From NCBI GenBank assembly GCA_031291295.1, contig JARLJI010000260.1:124001-188000 (forward strand): a DNA stretch of 64,000 nucleotides. The letters are read 5' to 3'. This stretch comes from Rhodoferax sp. Lineage in GTDB: Bacteria > Pseudomonadota > Gammaproteobacteria > Burkholderiales > Burkholderiaceae_C. Positions 23,387-32,791 of this stretch are shown in pieces (positions within the stretch are counted from its first letter, which is position 1; each line of letters begins with the position of its first letter). The notes below the pieces were generated by a model. That model ran no database searches. It saw nothing but the letters and a program-made list of their open reading frames with translations, and was not told where the DNA came from. The position numbers and the translations under genes were made by a program.

Positions 23387-24178
23387 ATGCTGAATCTCAC
23401 GAATATCCAGATCGTCTACGACAACACCATCGAAGCTGTACGCGAGGCGTCGTTAGCGGTGGGCAAAGGCCGCATCGTCGCCCTCCTCGGCTCCAATGGG
23501 GCCGGCAAATCGACCACGCTCAAAGGCATTTCGGGCGTGCTGTATCCAGAAGACGGTGAGATCAAGGGTGGCCAGATCACGTTTGAAGACCGCCCGCTGG
23601 CCGGCTTGGCGCCCGACGAAATCGTGCGCGCCGGCGTGGTCATGGTGCCCGAGGGGCGTCGCCTGTTCGACCAGTTGACGGTCGAGGAAAACCTCGTGAT
23701 GGGCGGTTACACGCGCAGTCTGACCGACGCCAGGCGCCAGATGGAAATGGTTTATGGGCTGTTCCCGCGTCTGGTGCAAAAACGTAGCACCGTGTCGGGC
23801 TACCTGTCGGGCGGCGAGCAGCAGATGGTTGCCATCGGCCGCGCGCTGATGTCGTCCCCAAAGCTGTTGATGCTCGACGAGCCAACGCTCGGTCTCGCAC
23901 CGCAGATCAGCGAAGAGATTTTCGAAATCATCACCCGCCTGTGCCGTCAAGAAGGCATGGGCATTCTCCTGGTGGAGCAGAACGCGCAGATGGCGCTGAC
24001 CATTGCCGACTATGGCTACATCATGGAAAACGGCCGCGTAGTGCTCGATGGTGAGGCCGCCAAGATGCTGCGCAATGAAGACGTGCGCGAGTTCTACCTT
24101 GGCTTTGGCGAAGGCGGATCGCGCAAGAATATGCGCGACGTGAAGCACTACAAACGGCGCAAGCGCTGGTTATCCTGA
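23387..24178 (+). CDS. livF: ABC importer ATP-binding protein LivF-like (operon 2)
   Basis: A 263-residue ATPase with Walker A GSNGAGKSTT (about residues 35-44), signature YLSGGEQQMVAIGRAL and Walker B LLMLDEPTLGLAP. As in the first operon, it carries an extra basic C-terminal tail ending DVKHYKRRKRWLS. It heads the second liv operon; the gene order (livF first) differs from operon 1. LivG follows after 9 nt. It is paralogous to the gene at 12423. Confidence 0.93.
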   Translation: MLNLTNIQIVYDNTIEAVREASLAVGKGRIVALLGSNGAGKSTTLKGISGVLYPEDGEIKGGQITFEDRPLAGLAPDEIVRAGVVMVPEGRRLFDQLTVEENLVMGGYTRSLTDARRQMEMVYGLFPRLVQKRSTVSGYLSGGEQQMVAIGRALMSSPKLLMLDEPTLGLAPQISEEIFEIITRLCRQEGMGILLVEQNAQMALTIADYGYIMENGRVVLDGEAAKMLRNEDVREFYLGFGEGGSRKNMRDVKHYKRRKRWLS

Positions 24179-24187
24179 GAAAAAAAC

Positions 24188-24970
24188 ATGAACGACACAT
24201 TGTTAAGGGTCGAAATCCTGTCCAAGCGCTTCGGCGGAGTCGAAGCTGTTGCCGGTGTCAGTTTTCACGTCCAGCGCGGAGAAATCTATTCATTGATCGG
24301 CCCCAACGGGGCCGGCAAGACGACCACCTTCAACATGATCAGCGGTGTCGTCAAGCCCAGCAGCGGCACGGTGCATTTCGATGGCCACGACATCACTGGC
24401 ATGCCGGCACACCGCTTGGCGGCTATCGGTATTGGTCGAACTTTTCAAAATCTGGCAGTGTTCAAACACGCCAGTGTGGTGGACAACCTGCTGGTCGGTC
24501 GCCACTGCCACATGGCTACCAACGTGCTGGATGCTTCGTGGTTCTTTGGTCGAGCCCGGCGCGAGGAAATCGAACACCGTCGCAAGGTAGAAGAGATCAT
24601 CGACTTTCTCGAAATCGAAGAAATCCGGGACATGCCGGTAGGCACTCTCTCTTATGGCCTTCAAAAGCGGGTCGAACTTGGGCGCGCACTGGCGACCGAG
24701 CCAAAGTTGCTGCTGCTCGACGAAATGGTATCGGGCATGAACAGCGAAGAGACCGAGGACATTGCCCGCTTCGTGCTCGACATTCGCGACGAACTCGGCA
24801 TTTCTGTCCTTATGGTCGAACATGACATGGGCATCGTGATGGACATCTCGGACCGCGTCTGTGTGCTCAACTTCGGACGCAAGATCGGCGAGGGCACACC
24901 GGCCGAGATATCGGCCAACCCGGCGGTGATTGATGCTTACCTGGGCAGCAAAACCAAGGATGCATCATGA
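24188..24970 (+). CDS. livG: ABC importer ATP-binding protein LivG-like (operon 2)
   Basis: A 260-residue ATPase: Walker A GPNGAGKTTT (about residues 39-48), Walker B LLLLDEMVSGMN, and signature LSYGLQKRVELGRAL, closer to consensus than its paralogue at 7664. Its stop overlaps the ligase start by 4 nt, repeating the livG-ligase coupling seen in operon 1. It drives import together with LivF and the LivH/LivM pair downstream. Confidence 0.93.
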   Translation: MNDTLLRVEILSKRFGGVEAVAGVSFHVQRGEIYSLIGPNGAGKTTTFNMISGVVKPSSGTVHFDGHDITGMPAHRLAAIGIGRTFQNLAVFKHASVVDNLLVGRHCHMATNVLDASWFFGRARREEIEHRRKVEEIIDFLEIEEIRDMPVGTLSYGLQKRVELGRALATEPKLLLLDEMVSGMNSEETEDIARFVLDIRDELGISVLMVEHDMGIVMDISDRVCVLNFGRKIGEGTPAEISANPAVIDAYLGSKTKDAS

Positions 24971-26835
24971 TCGAGAACTTTGACGCCTCGCTGCGCGACG
25001 GCAACACCACCTTCCCCAAGCTGCTCAAGCACTGGACACAGAGCTTTCCCAATGCGCTCGCGTTTCGCGAGAAGGACTACGGCATCTGGAACCGCATGAG
25101 CTGGCAGCATTATTTCGATACAGCTCGCCGTTTCGCCCACGGCCTGAAGGCCCTCGGTTTCAAAAAAGGGGATCGCCTGGCAATTGCCAGCGAAGACAGT
25201 CCTCAATGGATGTTCTCCGACCTGGCCACGCAGGCCATCGGCGGTGTTGTGGTGGGCATCTACCCCACCAACCCGTGGTCCGAGTTGCAATACATCGTTC
25301 ACCATTCCAACAGTAAGTTCGTGGTCTGCGGCGATCAGGAACAGGTTGACAAGGTACTCGATGCCATCGACAAGCACGCCATTGGCCTGCCTGACCTGGT
25401 CAAAATCATCTGTGTCGATATGAAAGGGATGCGAAGCTACAAGCACGATAAACTGATGTCCTTCGACGATGTGCTTGAGCTTGGTGATCAATACGCTGCG
25501 TCATCAGCAGAGGATGCCGGGGCCTTTGATCGCGCCATTGACGACACCCAGCCCGACGACACCTGCATGCTGGTATATACATCGGGAACCACCGGCCCGC
25601 CCAAGGGGGCCATGCTCTCGCACCGCAACCTGATCATCAGCGTTGACAAGCTCAAAGCACATTTCAAACTGGACCGCCACAATTACGAGGTGGTGTGCTA
25701 CTTGCCGCTGTGCCACGTTGCCGAGCGCGCCTTCTCGACTGTCATGCACTTGCTGACCGGCGGTGTGGTGAACTACGCCGAATCGATCGATACGGTGGCC
25801 GTCAATCTGCGTGAAATAGCCCCTACGGTTTTTTTGGGCGTGCCGCGTATCTGGGAAAAGCTGCAACAAGGCATTCTGATCCGCATGCAGGATGCCTCGC
25901 GCTTTCAGCGCTGGGCTTTCAATCGCTGTCTTGATGCTGGGCGTCGTCTGTTCGAAAAAACCGAAGCGCAAGGGGGGCAGCGCAGCTTGTCGGATCGCCT
26001 GCAGTTTTTCATGCTGTGGATCCTGATGTTTCGCAACCTGCAGAAATTCATCGGCTTGGACCGGATGCAATGCGGCTTCTGCGGCGGTGCCAGCGTTTCG
26101 CCCGAGGTGCTGAAATTCTTCCGCATCCTCGGCATTCCGGTATACCAGGTCTACGGCATGACCGAGTCCGGCGGGGTGGTCTTCTTCCAGCATGAAAAGG
26201 CCACCAAACTGGGGGCAACGGGTCTACCCATCGACGGCTTGAACTGGAAAATTGCCGAGGATGACGAACTCGTCATCAAGCACCCCGCCGTATTCAAGGG
26301 CTATATCCACGATGAAGGTGCCACCGCCAAGACCGTGGTGGACGGGTGGCTGCACACCGGCGACATCGTGGCGCTGGCCGATAACGGCGAACTGATGATT
26401 GTTGACCGCAAGAAGGCAATCATCATCACCAGCGGCGGCAAGAACATCGCCCCTTCCGAAATCGAAAATGCACTCAAGGACAGTCTGCACATTCGTGAGG
26501 CCATCATTTTGGGAGACGGACGCCATTATCTGGCGGCGCTAATTCAAATCGACTTTGACACTGTCGGCAAGTGGGCACAAGAACGCAAACTGGCCTACAC
26601 AACCTACAAGAGTCTGGCCATGCTACCCGAGGTGCGCGAACTGATTGACGAGGATGTGAGACGCGTCAACAAACTCTTTGCCCGGGTCGAGAACATCCGC
26701 AAGTTCCTGATCCTGGAAAAAGAACTTGACCATGACGACGGCGAACTCACCGCTACCCAAAAGGTGCGCCGCAACGTGATCGAAAAAACCTTCGCGAAAG
26801 AGATCGCGATCATTTATGGTGGAGGCGCGAGCTGA
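24967..26835 (+). CDS. Acyl-CoA synthetase within liv operon 2
   Basis: A 622-residue AMP-forming ligase of the long-chain acyl-CoA synthetase type: P-loop YTSGTTGPPKGAMLSHRN (about residue 198), A5 motif YGMTESGG, hinge DGWLHTGDIVALADNGELM and DRKKAIIITSGGKNI. It overlaps livG upstream and its last base is shared with the livH start (26835). It is paralogous to the ligase at 8496 and occupies the same operon position, so ligase and importer seem to act as a unit. Substrate unknown. Confidence 0.94.
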   Translation: MIENFDASLRDGNTTFPKLLKHWTQSFPNALAFREKDYGIWNRMSWQHYFDTARRFAHGLKALGFKKGDRLAIASEDSPQWMFSDLATQAIGGVVVGIYPTNPWSELQYIVHHSNSKFVVCGDQEQVDKVLDAIDKHAIGLPDLVKIICVDMKGMRSYKHDKLMSFDDVLELGDQYAASSAEDAGAFDRAIDDTQPDDTCMLVYTSGTTGPPKGAMLSHRNLIISVDKLKAHFKLDRHNYEVVCYLPLCHVAERAFSTVMHLLTGGVVNYAESIDTVAVNLREIAPTVFLGVPRIWEKLQQGILIRMQDASRFQRWAFNRCLDAGRRLFEKTEAQGGQRSLSDRLQFFMLWILMFRNLQKFIGLDRMQCGFCGGASVSPEVLKFFRILGIPVYQVYGMTESGGVVFFQHEKATKLGATGLPIDGLNWKIAEDDELVIKHPAVFKGYIHDEGATAKTVVDGWLHTGDIVALADNGELMIVDRKKAIIITSGGKNIAPSEIENALKDSLHIREAIILGDGRHYLAALIQIDFDTVGKWAQERKLAYTTYKSLAMLPEVRELIDEDVRRVNKLFARVENIRKFLILEKELDHDDGELTATQKVRRNVIEKTFAKEIAIIYGGGAS

Positions 26836-27707
26836 TGGACTATTTTCTTCAACTGGTCATTTCCGGCATTGCTGTTGGGCTGGTCTACGGTTTCATCGGC
26901 ATGGGTTTTGCGATGATCTACCGCGCCACCGGCGTGGTGAACTTCGCTCAGGGCGAGTTGATGATGCTGGTGTCCTACATCGCATTCACACTGGCCGGCA
27001 CTTTCAAGTTTGGCTTCTGGCCCATGCTGGCGACGACAGTCGCTGCTTCGGTGCTGCTCGGACTGCTGATTGAGGTCTTGCTGATCCGACCAATGCTCGG
27101 TCAGCCGGTGTTTTCCACGGTGATGGTGACCATTGGACTCGCTGTGATCCTGCGCTCAGTGGTAGTGCTGATCTGGGGTGCTGACCCAATGCCGCTCAAT
27201 GCCGGTCTGCCAACGGAGGTCATCAGGATCGGTCCGGCCGGCCTGTATCCAGCGCAACTGTATGCCGTTGGGCTGATGGCGGCCGTATTGCTCGGCCTGT
27301 GGACCTTCTTTCGCTATTCACGGGTCGGTATCGCCATGCGGGCCACCGCCAACGTGCAAACTGCAGCCCTGCTGATGGGCATCAATGTCAAGCGCATCTT
27401 TGCCTTGTCCTGGGCCCTGTCGGCCGGGCTCGCTGCCATTGCGGGCGTGTTGATCGGTGTCATCTACGATGTCAACCCCGGCATGTGGACAACCGGTTTG
27501 CGCAGCTTTCCGGCGGTCATTTTGGGTGGGCTGGACTCGGTGTTCGGTGCCGCACTGGGCGGAATCCTGATCGGGGTGGTCGAAAACCTGTCGGAAGGCT
27601 ATATCGGCCGCGGCATGAAGGAGATCGCCGGTTTTGTTTTGATCCTCGTCGTTCTTATGGTCAGACCCTATGGCCTGTTCGGCAAACCTGATATCGAGCG
27701 TGTCTGA
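26835..27707 (+). CDS. livH: ABC importer permease LivH-like (operon 2)
   Basis: A 290-residue membrane permease with about eight hydrophobic segments. MIYRATGVVNFAQGELMM (about residue 28) carries the NFAQG motif, and AVILGGLDSVFGAALGGILI is the coupling loop. Start and stop codons overlap those of the neighbouring ligase and livM by one base each, indicating tight translational coupling. It forms the translocation channel with LivM. Confidence 0.93.
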   Translation: MDYFLQLVISGIAVGLVYGFIGMGFAMIYRATGVVNFAQGELMMLVSYIAFTLAGTFKFGFWPMLATTVAASVLLGLLIEVLLIRPMLGQPVFSTVMVTIGLAVILRSVVVLIWGADPMPLNAGLPTEVIRIGPAGLYPAQLYAVGLMAAVLLGLWTFFRYSRVGIAMRATANVQTAALLMGINVKRIFALSWALSAGLAAIAGVLIGVIYDVNPGMWTTGLRSFPAVILGGLDSVFGAALGGILIGVVENLSEGYIGRGMKEIAGFVLILVVLMVRPYGLFGKPDIERV

Positions 27708-28753
27708 TGCGTAGCGGAAACTTCAAACAAAACTATCGCCAGTTGCTGGCGCTGACCGATTCGGTCCCTGTCATCGTCTGGTCCTGTCTGCTGGTGGCGT
27801 TGCTGGCGGCCGCGCCACTGCTGCTGTCCAAGTACTATGTCTCCGTCATTCTGCTGCTGCTGATCACAGCGGTGGGGGTTCTGGGCCTGAACCTGCTGAC
27901 CGGCACCACCGGGCTGATCTCGCTCGGGCACTCGGGCTTTTTGGCGGTAGGCGCCTACGCCGCCGGCATCGTGGCTGGCAAACTCGGCTGGCCGATGCTG
28001 GCATCCATCTTTGCCGGGGGGCTTAGTGCCGCCGTCGCCGGGATCATCGTGGGCATACCGTCACTGCGCCTGAAGGGCCTGTACCTTGCCATCACGACGA
28101 TGGCGTTCGCCGTGATCATCAACCACCTGATCCTCAACGGCGGCAGTCTCACCGGCGGCTCGGAAGGGTTGACGGTGCCGCAGCCCTCCCTGTTCGGTCA
28201 GGCGCTGGGGGCCGAGCGTGGCTACTATTACGTGGTACTGACCTTTGTGGTGGTATTCACCTTCATCACCCTGAACATCCTGCGTAGCCGCATTGGCCGG
28301 GCGTTCCTGGCGATTCGGGAGCATGACATCGCCGCCAAGGCCATGGGCGTCAACCTGGTTCGCTACAAATTGCTGGCGTTCATGGTCAGTGCCTTCTACA
28401 CCGGCATCGCCGGGGGCCTGCTGGCCTACTACACGCGCTACCTGAATGTCGATAGCTTCAGTCTGCTGATCTCGATTGAGGCGCTGTCCATGCTCATCGT
28501 GGGTGGCCTGGGTTCAGTGTCCGGGGCCTTGCTCGGCACAGCTTTCATCGTTCTGCTCAACGAGAGCCTGGGATTCCTGTTCGGCCTGCTCGGTGCCAGT
28601 TTTGGTGGCTCCGGCTCGGGCGCGGCCTACGAAATCAAAGGCGTTGTCTACGGACTCACAATCGTGCTGTTCCTGCGTTTTGAACCCGACGGACTGATGG
28701 GCCGATGGCGCGACATCAAGCATTACTGGACCCACTGGCCTTTCCGTTTCTGA
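27707..28753 (+). CDS. livM: ABC importer permease LivM-like (operon 2)
   Basis: A 348-residue permease. NLLTGTTGLISLGHSGFLAV (about residue 64) and the loop GRAFLAIREHDIAAKAMGV are LivM hallmarks; LIVGGLGSVSGALLGTAF is the ATPase-coupling segment. The C-terminal tail IKHYWTHWPFRF faces the cytoplasm. It is followed after 41 bp by the first of two tandem binding-protein genes. Confidence 0.93.
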   Translation: MRSGNFKQNYRQLLALTDSVPVIVWSCLLVALLAAAPLLLSKYYVSVILLLLITAVGVLGLNLLTGTTGLISLGHSGFLAVGAYAAGIVAGKLGWPMLASIFAGGLSAAVAGIIVGIPSLRLKGLYLAITTMAFAVIINHLILNGGSLTGGSEGLTVPQPSLFGQALGAERGYYYVVLTFVVVFTFITLNILRSRIGRAFLAIREHDIAAKAMGVNLVRYKLLAFMVSAFYTGIAGGLLAYYTRYLNVDSFSLLISIEALSMLIVGGLGSVSGALLGTAFIVLLNESLGFLFGLLGASFGGSGSGAAYEIKGVVYGLTIVLFLRFEPDGLMGRWRDIKHYWTHWPFRF

Positions 28754-28794
28754 CCCCGCAGCACACCCGCTGCTTATTCCATAGGAGACCTGAG

Positions 28795-29997
28795 ATGCGA
28801 ACACGACAGAAACTGGCCCAGCGCTTTTACATCGCTGCCATCGCCACACTAGCCTTAGGCAGTGCACTAGCTGCGGACCCCGGGGTCACAAACGACAAAC
28901 TGGTACTCGGCGCGGTCATTCCACTCAGCGGACCACCCAGCATCATCGGCAAGACAATTGCCACGACTCTGAAAGTTTGGGAGCAGGATGTCAATGCACG
29001 CGGTGGCATTGGTGGACGCAAGGTTGACATTCGCATTGAGGACGACGGGTACGTGCCGCAACGCTCGGTCCAAAGCCTTAAAAAACTGATTGATGTTGAT
29101 CAGATATTTGGCTTGATCGCGGTCTCCGGCTCGTCGCAGTTGATGGCCATGCTGCCCATCATTGACGAGCAGAAGATTCCCGCGATCAACCACATCGCGG
29201 TCAACAGTGCCCACTTCAATCCACCACACAAGACGCTGTTCAACATCGGGGCGACCTACTGCCAGGCCGTTGCCGCCAGCATGAAATATCTGGTGTCATC
29301 CCAGAAGCTGCAGGGTTCCAAGTTCGGCCTGATTTTTCAGGAGGATGACTATGGCGCCGATGTCAAGTGTGGCTACGACCAGGCACTGAAGGAGCTCGGT
29401 TTGAAAAGCAGCATCGAAGTTCCCTACAAACGGGGCGCGAAGGACTTTTCCGCCGAGGTGTTGAGCGTGCAGCGTGCCGGTGCGACCTTTGTGTTGACTG
29501 GCGGCATCATCACCGAAACCGCAGCCATGCTCAAAGAGATCGCGAAAAACCAGATGCAAGCCGTGCGCCTAGCCGTTTACCCAGCGCATCTGTCTGCGGT
29601 ACTGGCCTTGGCGGGCCCGGCTGCCGACGGCATGTATATAGCTGATTTTGTCCCCCCCGTAACCGACACGGAAACTCAGGGCATCGGCAAAATCACGGCA
29701 TTGACCTACAAGTATTTTTCAGCCACTGAGGTCAAAGCCATGCATCGGTATTCATTGACCGCCTATGTTGGTGTCCAACTGCTCGAGTCAGCGCTGAACG
29801 CCTGTGTCAAAAACCTCACGCGCGCCTGTGTAGTCGAGAAGCTTGAGCAAACCAAAAACTTCACCAGCGACGGCATCATGGCACCAATTACCTTCGGGCC
29901 CAATATTCGACAGTCGGGCAACCGCTCCATTTTGCTGAAGGCGAATGCCAGCACTGGAAAGTTCGAGCGAGCCTCTGAATTTCTGAGCGCCAAGTGA
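28795..29997 (+). CDS. livK: Periplasmic substrate-binding protein, Liv/HAAT type (copy A)
   Basis: A 400-residue periplasmic binding protein. The N-terminus MRTRQKLAQRFYIAAIATLA with an ALAADP cleavage region is a Sec signal. The mature part has DKLVLGAVIPLSGPPSIIGK and a NARGGIGGRKVDIRIEDDGY segment. ATG 28795 follows TAGGAGACCTGAG. It is clearly homologous to the next gene along its whole length, so the operon encodes two binding proteins for one permease, which may widen substrate range. Confidence 0.92.
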   Translation: MRTRQKLAQRFYIAAIATLALGSALAADPGVTNDKLVLGAVIPLSGPPSIIGKTIATTLKVWEQDVNARGGIGGRKVDIRIEDDGYVPQRSVQSLKKLIDVDQIFGLIAVSGSSQLMAMLPIIDEQKIPAINHIAVNSAHFNPPHKTLFNIGATYCQAVAASMKYLVSSQKLQGSKFGLIFQEDDYGADVKCGYDQALKELGLKSSIEVPYKRGAKDFSAEVLSVQRAGATFVLTGGIITETAAMLKEIAKNQMQAVRLAVYPAHLSAVLALAGPAADGMYIADFVPPVTDTETQGIGKITALTYKYFSATEVKAMHRYSLTAYVGVQLLESALNACVKNLTRACVVEKLEQTKNFTSDGIMAPITFGPNIRQSGNRSILLKANASTGKFERASEFLSAK

Positions 29998-30052
29998 TCC
30001 TTGCGAAGCAGCACTAGCCCCACCTATATTTCTCAACCAGGAGCACCTTTTC

Positions 30053-31261
30053 ATGACACGCAAATACTTTCGATACGCCGCCACCAGCCTGCTCTGCATG
30101 CTCAGTGGCCTGGCAGCCACGACCACGGCAGCCGCCGAGCCCGGCGTGACCGATAGCACGATCATTCTCGGCTCGGTAACACCCGTCAGCGGGCCCCCTA
30201 GCCTTCTAGGCAAGGCCCATATGGCCGCCTTGCGGGTATGGGAGCAAGATGTCAATGCCCGTGGCGGTATCAATGGCCGCAAAGTGGAGATTCGCCAGGA
30301 CGACGATGGCTACGTGCCCCAACGCGCCGTGCAGGGGGTCAAGCGCTTAGTCGAAGTGGAAGGCATTTTCGGCCTGATCGGCACATCGGGTTCAGCCATG
30401 CTGCAGGCCATGCTGCCCTACATCAACGAACAGCACTTGCCAACCATCAACGGCATGGCCGTGGCGGCAGCACATTTCACGCCACCAAATAAAACTGTGT
30501 TCGTGATTGGTCCGACCTATTGTCAGGAGTTGAGCGCTGGCATGAAGTACTTGGTGGCAGCTAAGAAGCTGCAAAAAGAAAAGTTTGCACTGGTCTATCA
30601 GGACGATGAATTTGGCAACGATGTGCGTTGCGGCTACCAGAAGGCGGTCAAGGAACTGGGACTCAACAGCGTATCCGAGATCGCCTTCAAGCGTGGCACC
30701 AAGGACTTTTCGGCCGAGATGCTGAGCCTGAAGCGGGCGGGTGCGACCTTCCTCGCGTCAGGCGGCGTAGTCGCCGAACACTCCATGCTGATGAAGGAAG
30801 CCGCCAAGAACCAGATGCCGATGACCATCCTCGCGGTGCACTCGGCCCACCTGACCCCTGTGCAGGCCCTCGCCGGCGCTGCGGGCGATGGCTACTTCGT
30901 CGCCGACTATGTCCCACCTCTGTCCGACCTGTCGGTCCCGGGCATGGCCAAGTTCATCGGGCTGGCACAGAAGTACCTGTCAGCTGACGAGCAGAAGTTG
31001 CTCAACCGCTATTCGATCACGGCCTATGTCGGCGCGCTGTTGATGGAAGATGCGATCCGCCGTTGTGGTAAAGCGCTGACCCGCGCCTGCGTCGTCGAGA
31101 AGCTGGAAACAACCAAGAACTTCAGCACCGATGGACTGGCTTCTCCGATCAATTTCGCCCCTAATGACCGGCACTCACCGAGCAGCGTACTGGTGTTGCG
31201 TTCGGATGCCAAAAACTCTCGTTTCGAGCGCGTGTCAGATCCCATTCCCGTGGTCGATTGA
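30053..31261 (+). CDS. livK: Periplasmic substrate-binding protein, Liv/HAAT type (copy B)
   Basis: A 402-residue tandem paralogue of the preceding gene, with a signal peptide (hydrophobic core about residues 9-22, AAAEPG cleavage area) and matching mature blocks STIILGSVTPVSGPPSLLGK and NARGGINGRKVEIRQDDDGY. A CAGGAGC ribosome site precedes the ATG. A 58-bp gap with a short GCCGGT/ACCGGC hairpin separates it from the carboxylase genes, so cotranscription is likely. Confidence 0.92.
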   Translation: MTRKYFRYAATSLLCMLSGLAATTTAAAEPGVTDSTIILGSVTPVSGPPSLLGKAHMAALRVWEQDVNARGGINGRKVEIRQDDDGYVPQRAVQGVKRLVEVEGIFGLIGTSGSAMLQAMLPYINEQHLPTINGMAVAAAHFTPPNKTVFVIGPTYCQELSAGMKYLVAAKKLQKEKFALVYQDDEFGNDVRCGYQKAVKELGLNSVSEIAFKRGTKDFSAEMLSLKRAGATFLASGGVVAEHSMLMKEAAKNQMPMTILAVHSAHLTPVQALAGAAGDGYFVADYVPPLSDLSVPGMAKFIGLAQKYLSADEQKLLNRYSITAYVGALLMEDAIRRCGKALTRACVVEKLETTKNFSTDGLASPINFAPNDRHSPSSVLVLRSDAKNSRFERVSDPIPVVD

Positions 31262-31319
31262 GACCTTGAGCCGGTGCATGCATGGACCGGCAACCGCCGT
31301 TTAGCTGGAGGCCCCGCCC

Positions 31320-32789
31320 GTGTTTCAAAAAGTTCTGATCGCCAACCGTGGTGAAATCGCGCTGCGCATCCTGCGCACCCTGAAAAGCATGGGACTCACC
31401 ACTGTGGTCGCATACCACGCAATCGACGCTGAAAGCCCGGCCGTGCTGGAGGCCGACGAGACCATTGAGTTGCACGGTTCCACCCCGGTGGCTGCTTACC
31501 TCGATATCGACCAAGTGGTCGAGGCGTGTCGTCACAGCGGGGCACAGGCGGTGCATCCCGGTTACGGATTTCTATCAGAAAACGCGTCGTTTGCACGGGC
31601 GCTCAATGCGGCGGGCATTGTCTTCATCGGGCCGCGTGCCGACACCATTGAACTGATGGGCGACAAGGTGCGCGCGCGCGCCTTTGTGGCTGAACGAGGC
31701 TTTCCCATCGCGCCCGGCGCGATCGAGGACGACAACCCGGCGACCTTCGTCGAACGCGCCCGCCAACTGGGCACGCCGCTGCTGATCAAGCCCTCGGCAG
31801 GTGGTGGCGGCAAGGGCATGCGGATCGTGCGCGACCTGGCCCAGCTCGAAGCCGAGGTTGCCACCGCACGCCGCGAGGGCGAGCGCTACTTTGGCGACGG
31901 CCGCCTGTTCGTCGAGCGCTATGTCGAGCGCCCGCGCCACATCGAGGTGCAGGTGCTCGGCGATGAATCCGGTCAGGTGGTCCATCTGTGGGAGCGCGAA
32001 TGCTCGGTGCAGCGGCGCTTCCAGAAGATCATCGAAGAAACCCCCTCGCCTGCGCTGACGAACAAGCAGCGACGTGATATCTGCGAGTCCGCTGCAGGCA
32101 TCGCCCGCGCCTGCGGCTACCGCGGTGCCGGCACGATTGAATTCATTTACGGCGCGAGTGGCGAGTTCTACTTTCTTGAAATGAACACGCGGCTGCAGGT
32201 CGAGCATCCAGTGACCGAGATGGTCACTGGCATCGACCTGGTGCGCGAGCAGGTGCGGGTGGCGCGCGGGGAGCCGCTGGCCTTCACCCAGTCCGACATC
32301 GCGCAGCATGGCCATGCCATCGAATGCCGGCTCTACGCCGAGGACGCGGCGCATGACTTCCGCCCGGCCACCGGCAAAATCCTGCGCTGGCAAGCGCCTG
32401 CGGGGCCTGGCGTGCGAGTCGATTCAGGCGTGCGCGAAGGCCAGGCCGTGACCGCCGCCTTTGACCCGATGATCGCCAAGATCATCTGCCACGGCGCCAC
32501 GCGCGACGAGGCCATTGCCCGTTCGGTGCGCGCGTTGCAGGACACCGTGCTGCTGGGCCTGACCACCAACGCGCGCTACCTGGCCCGTGTGCTGCGGCAC
32601 CCCGAATTCATGGAAGGCCGATCCGACACCGGCATGCTGGCGCGCTGCGCCGAGGAACTACGCGGCACTGTTAGCGAGGAAGACACCGATCTGGCGATTG
32701 CCGCGGCCGTGCTGTCTGATCGCGAGTTGCTGCGCGCGGTGCGCAGCGTGCCCGCGATGCATGCCGCCATGGGCGCCTGGAGGAATTGA
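31320..32789 (+). CDS. Biotin carboxylase subunit of acyl-CoA carboxylase
   Basis: A 489-residue ATP-grasp biotin carboxylase: FQKVLIANRGEIALRILRT at the start, the glycine-rich ATP loop SAGGGGKGMRIV (about residue 160), PRHIEVQVLGD, and EMNTRLQVEHPVTEMVTG. GTG start with TGGAGG upstream. It carboxylates biotin on BCCP using bicarbonate and ATP. The protein ends about 40 residues after the core, and the biotin carrier is encoded separately by the next gene; methylcrotonyl/geranyl-CoA carboxylase alpha subunits are normally one chain of about 655-670 residues (489 + 165 here). Confidence 0.93.
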   Translation: MFQKVLIANRGEIALRILRTLKSMGLTTVVAYHAIDAESPAVLEADETIELHGSTPVAAYLDIDQVVEACRHSGAQAVHPGYGFLSENASFARALNAAGIVFIGPRADTIELMGDKVRARAFVAERGFPIAPGAIEDDNPATFVERARQLGTPLLIKPSAGGGGKGMRIVRDLAQLEAEVATARREGERYFGDGRLFVERYVERPRHIEVQVLGDESGQVVHLWERECSVQRRFQKIIEETPSPALTNKQRRDICESAAGIARACGYRGAGTIEFIYGASGEFYFLEMNTRLQVEHPVTEMVTGIDLVREQVRVARGEPLAFTQSDIAQHGHAIECRLYAEDAAHDFRPATGKILRWQAPAGPGVRVDSGVREGQAVTAAFDPMIAKIICHGATRDEAIARSVRALQDTVLLGLTTNARYLARVLRHPEFMEGRSDTGMLARCAEELRGTVSEEDTDLAIAAAVLSDRELLRAVRSVPAMHAAMGAWRN

Positions 32790-32791
32790 CG

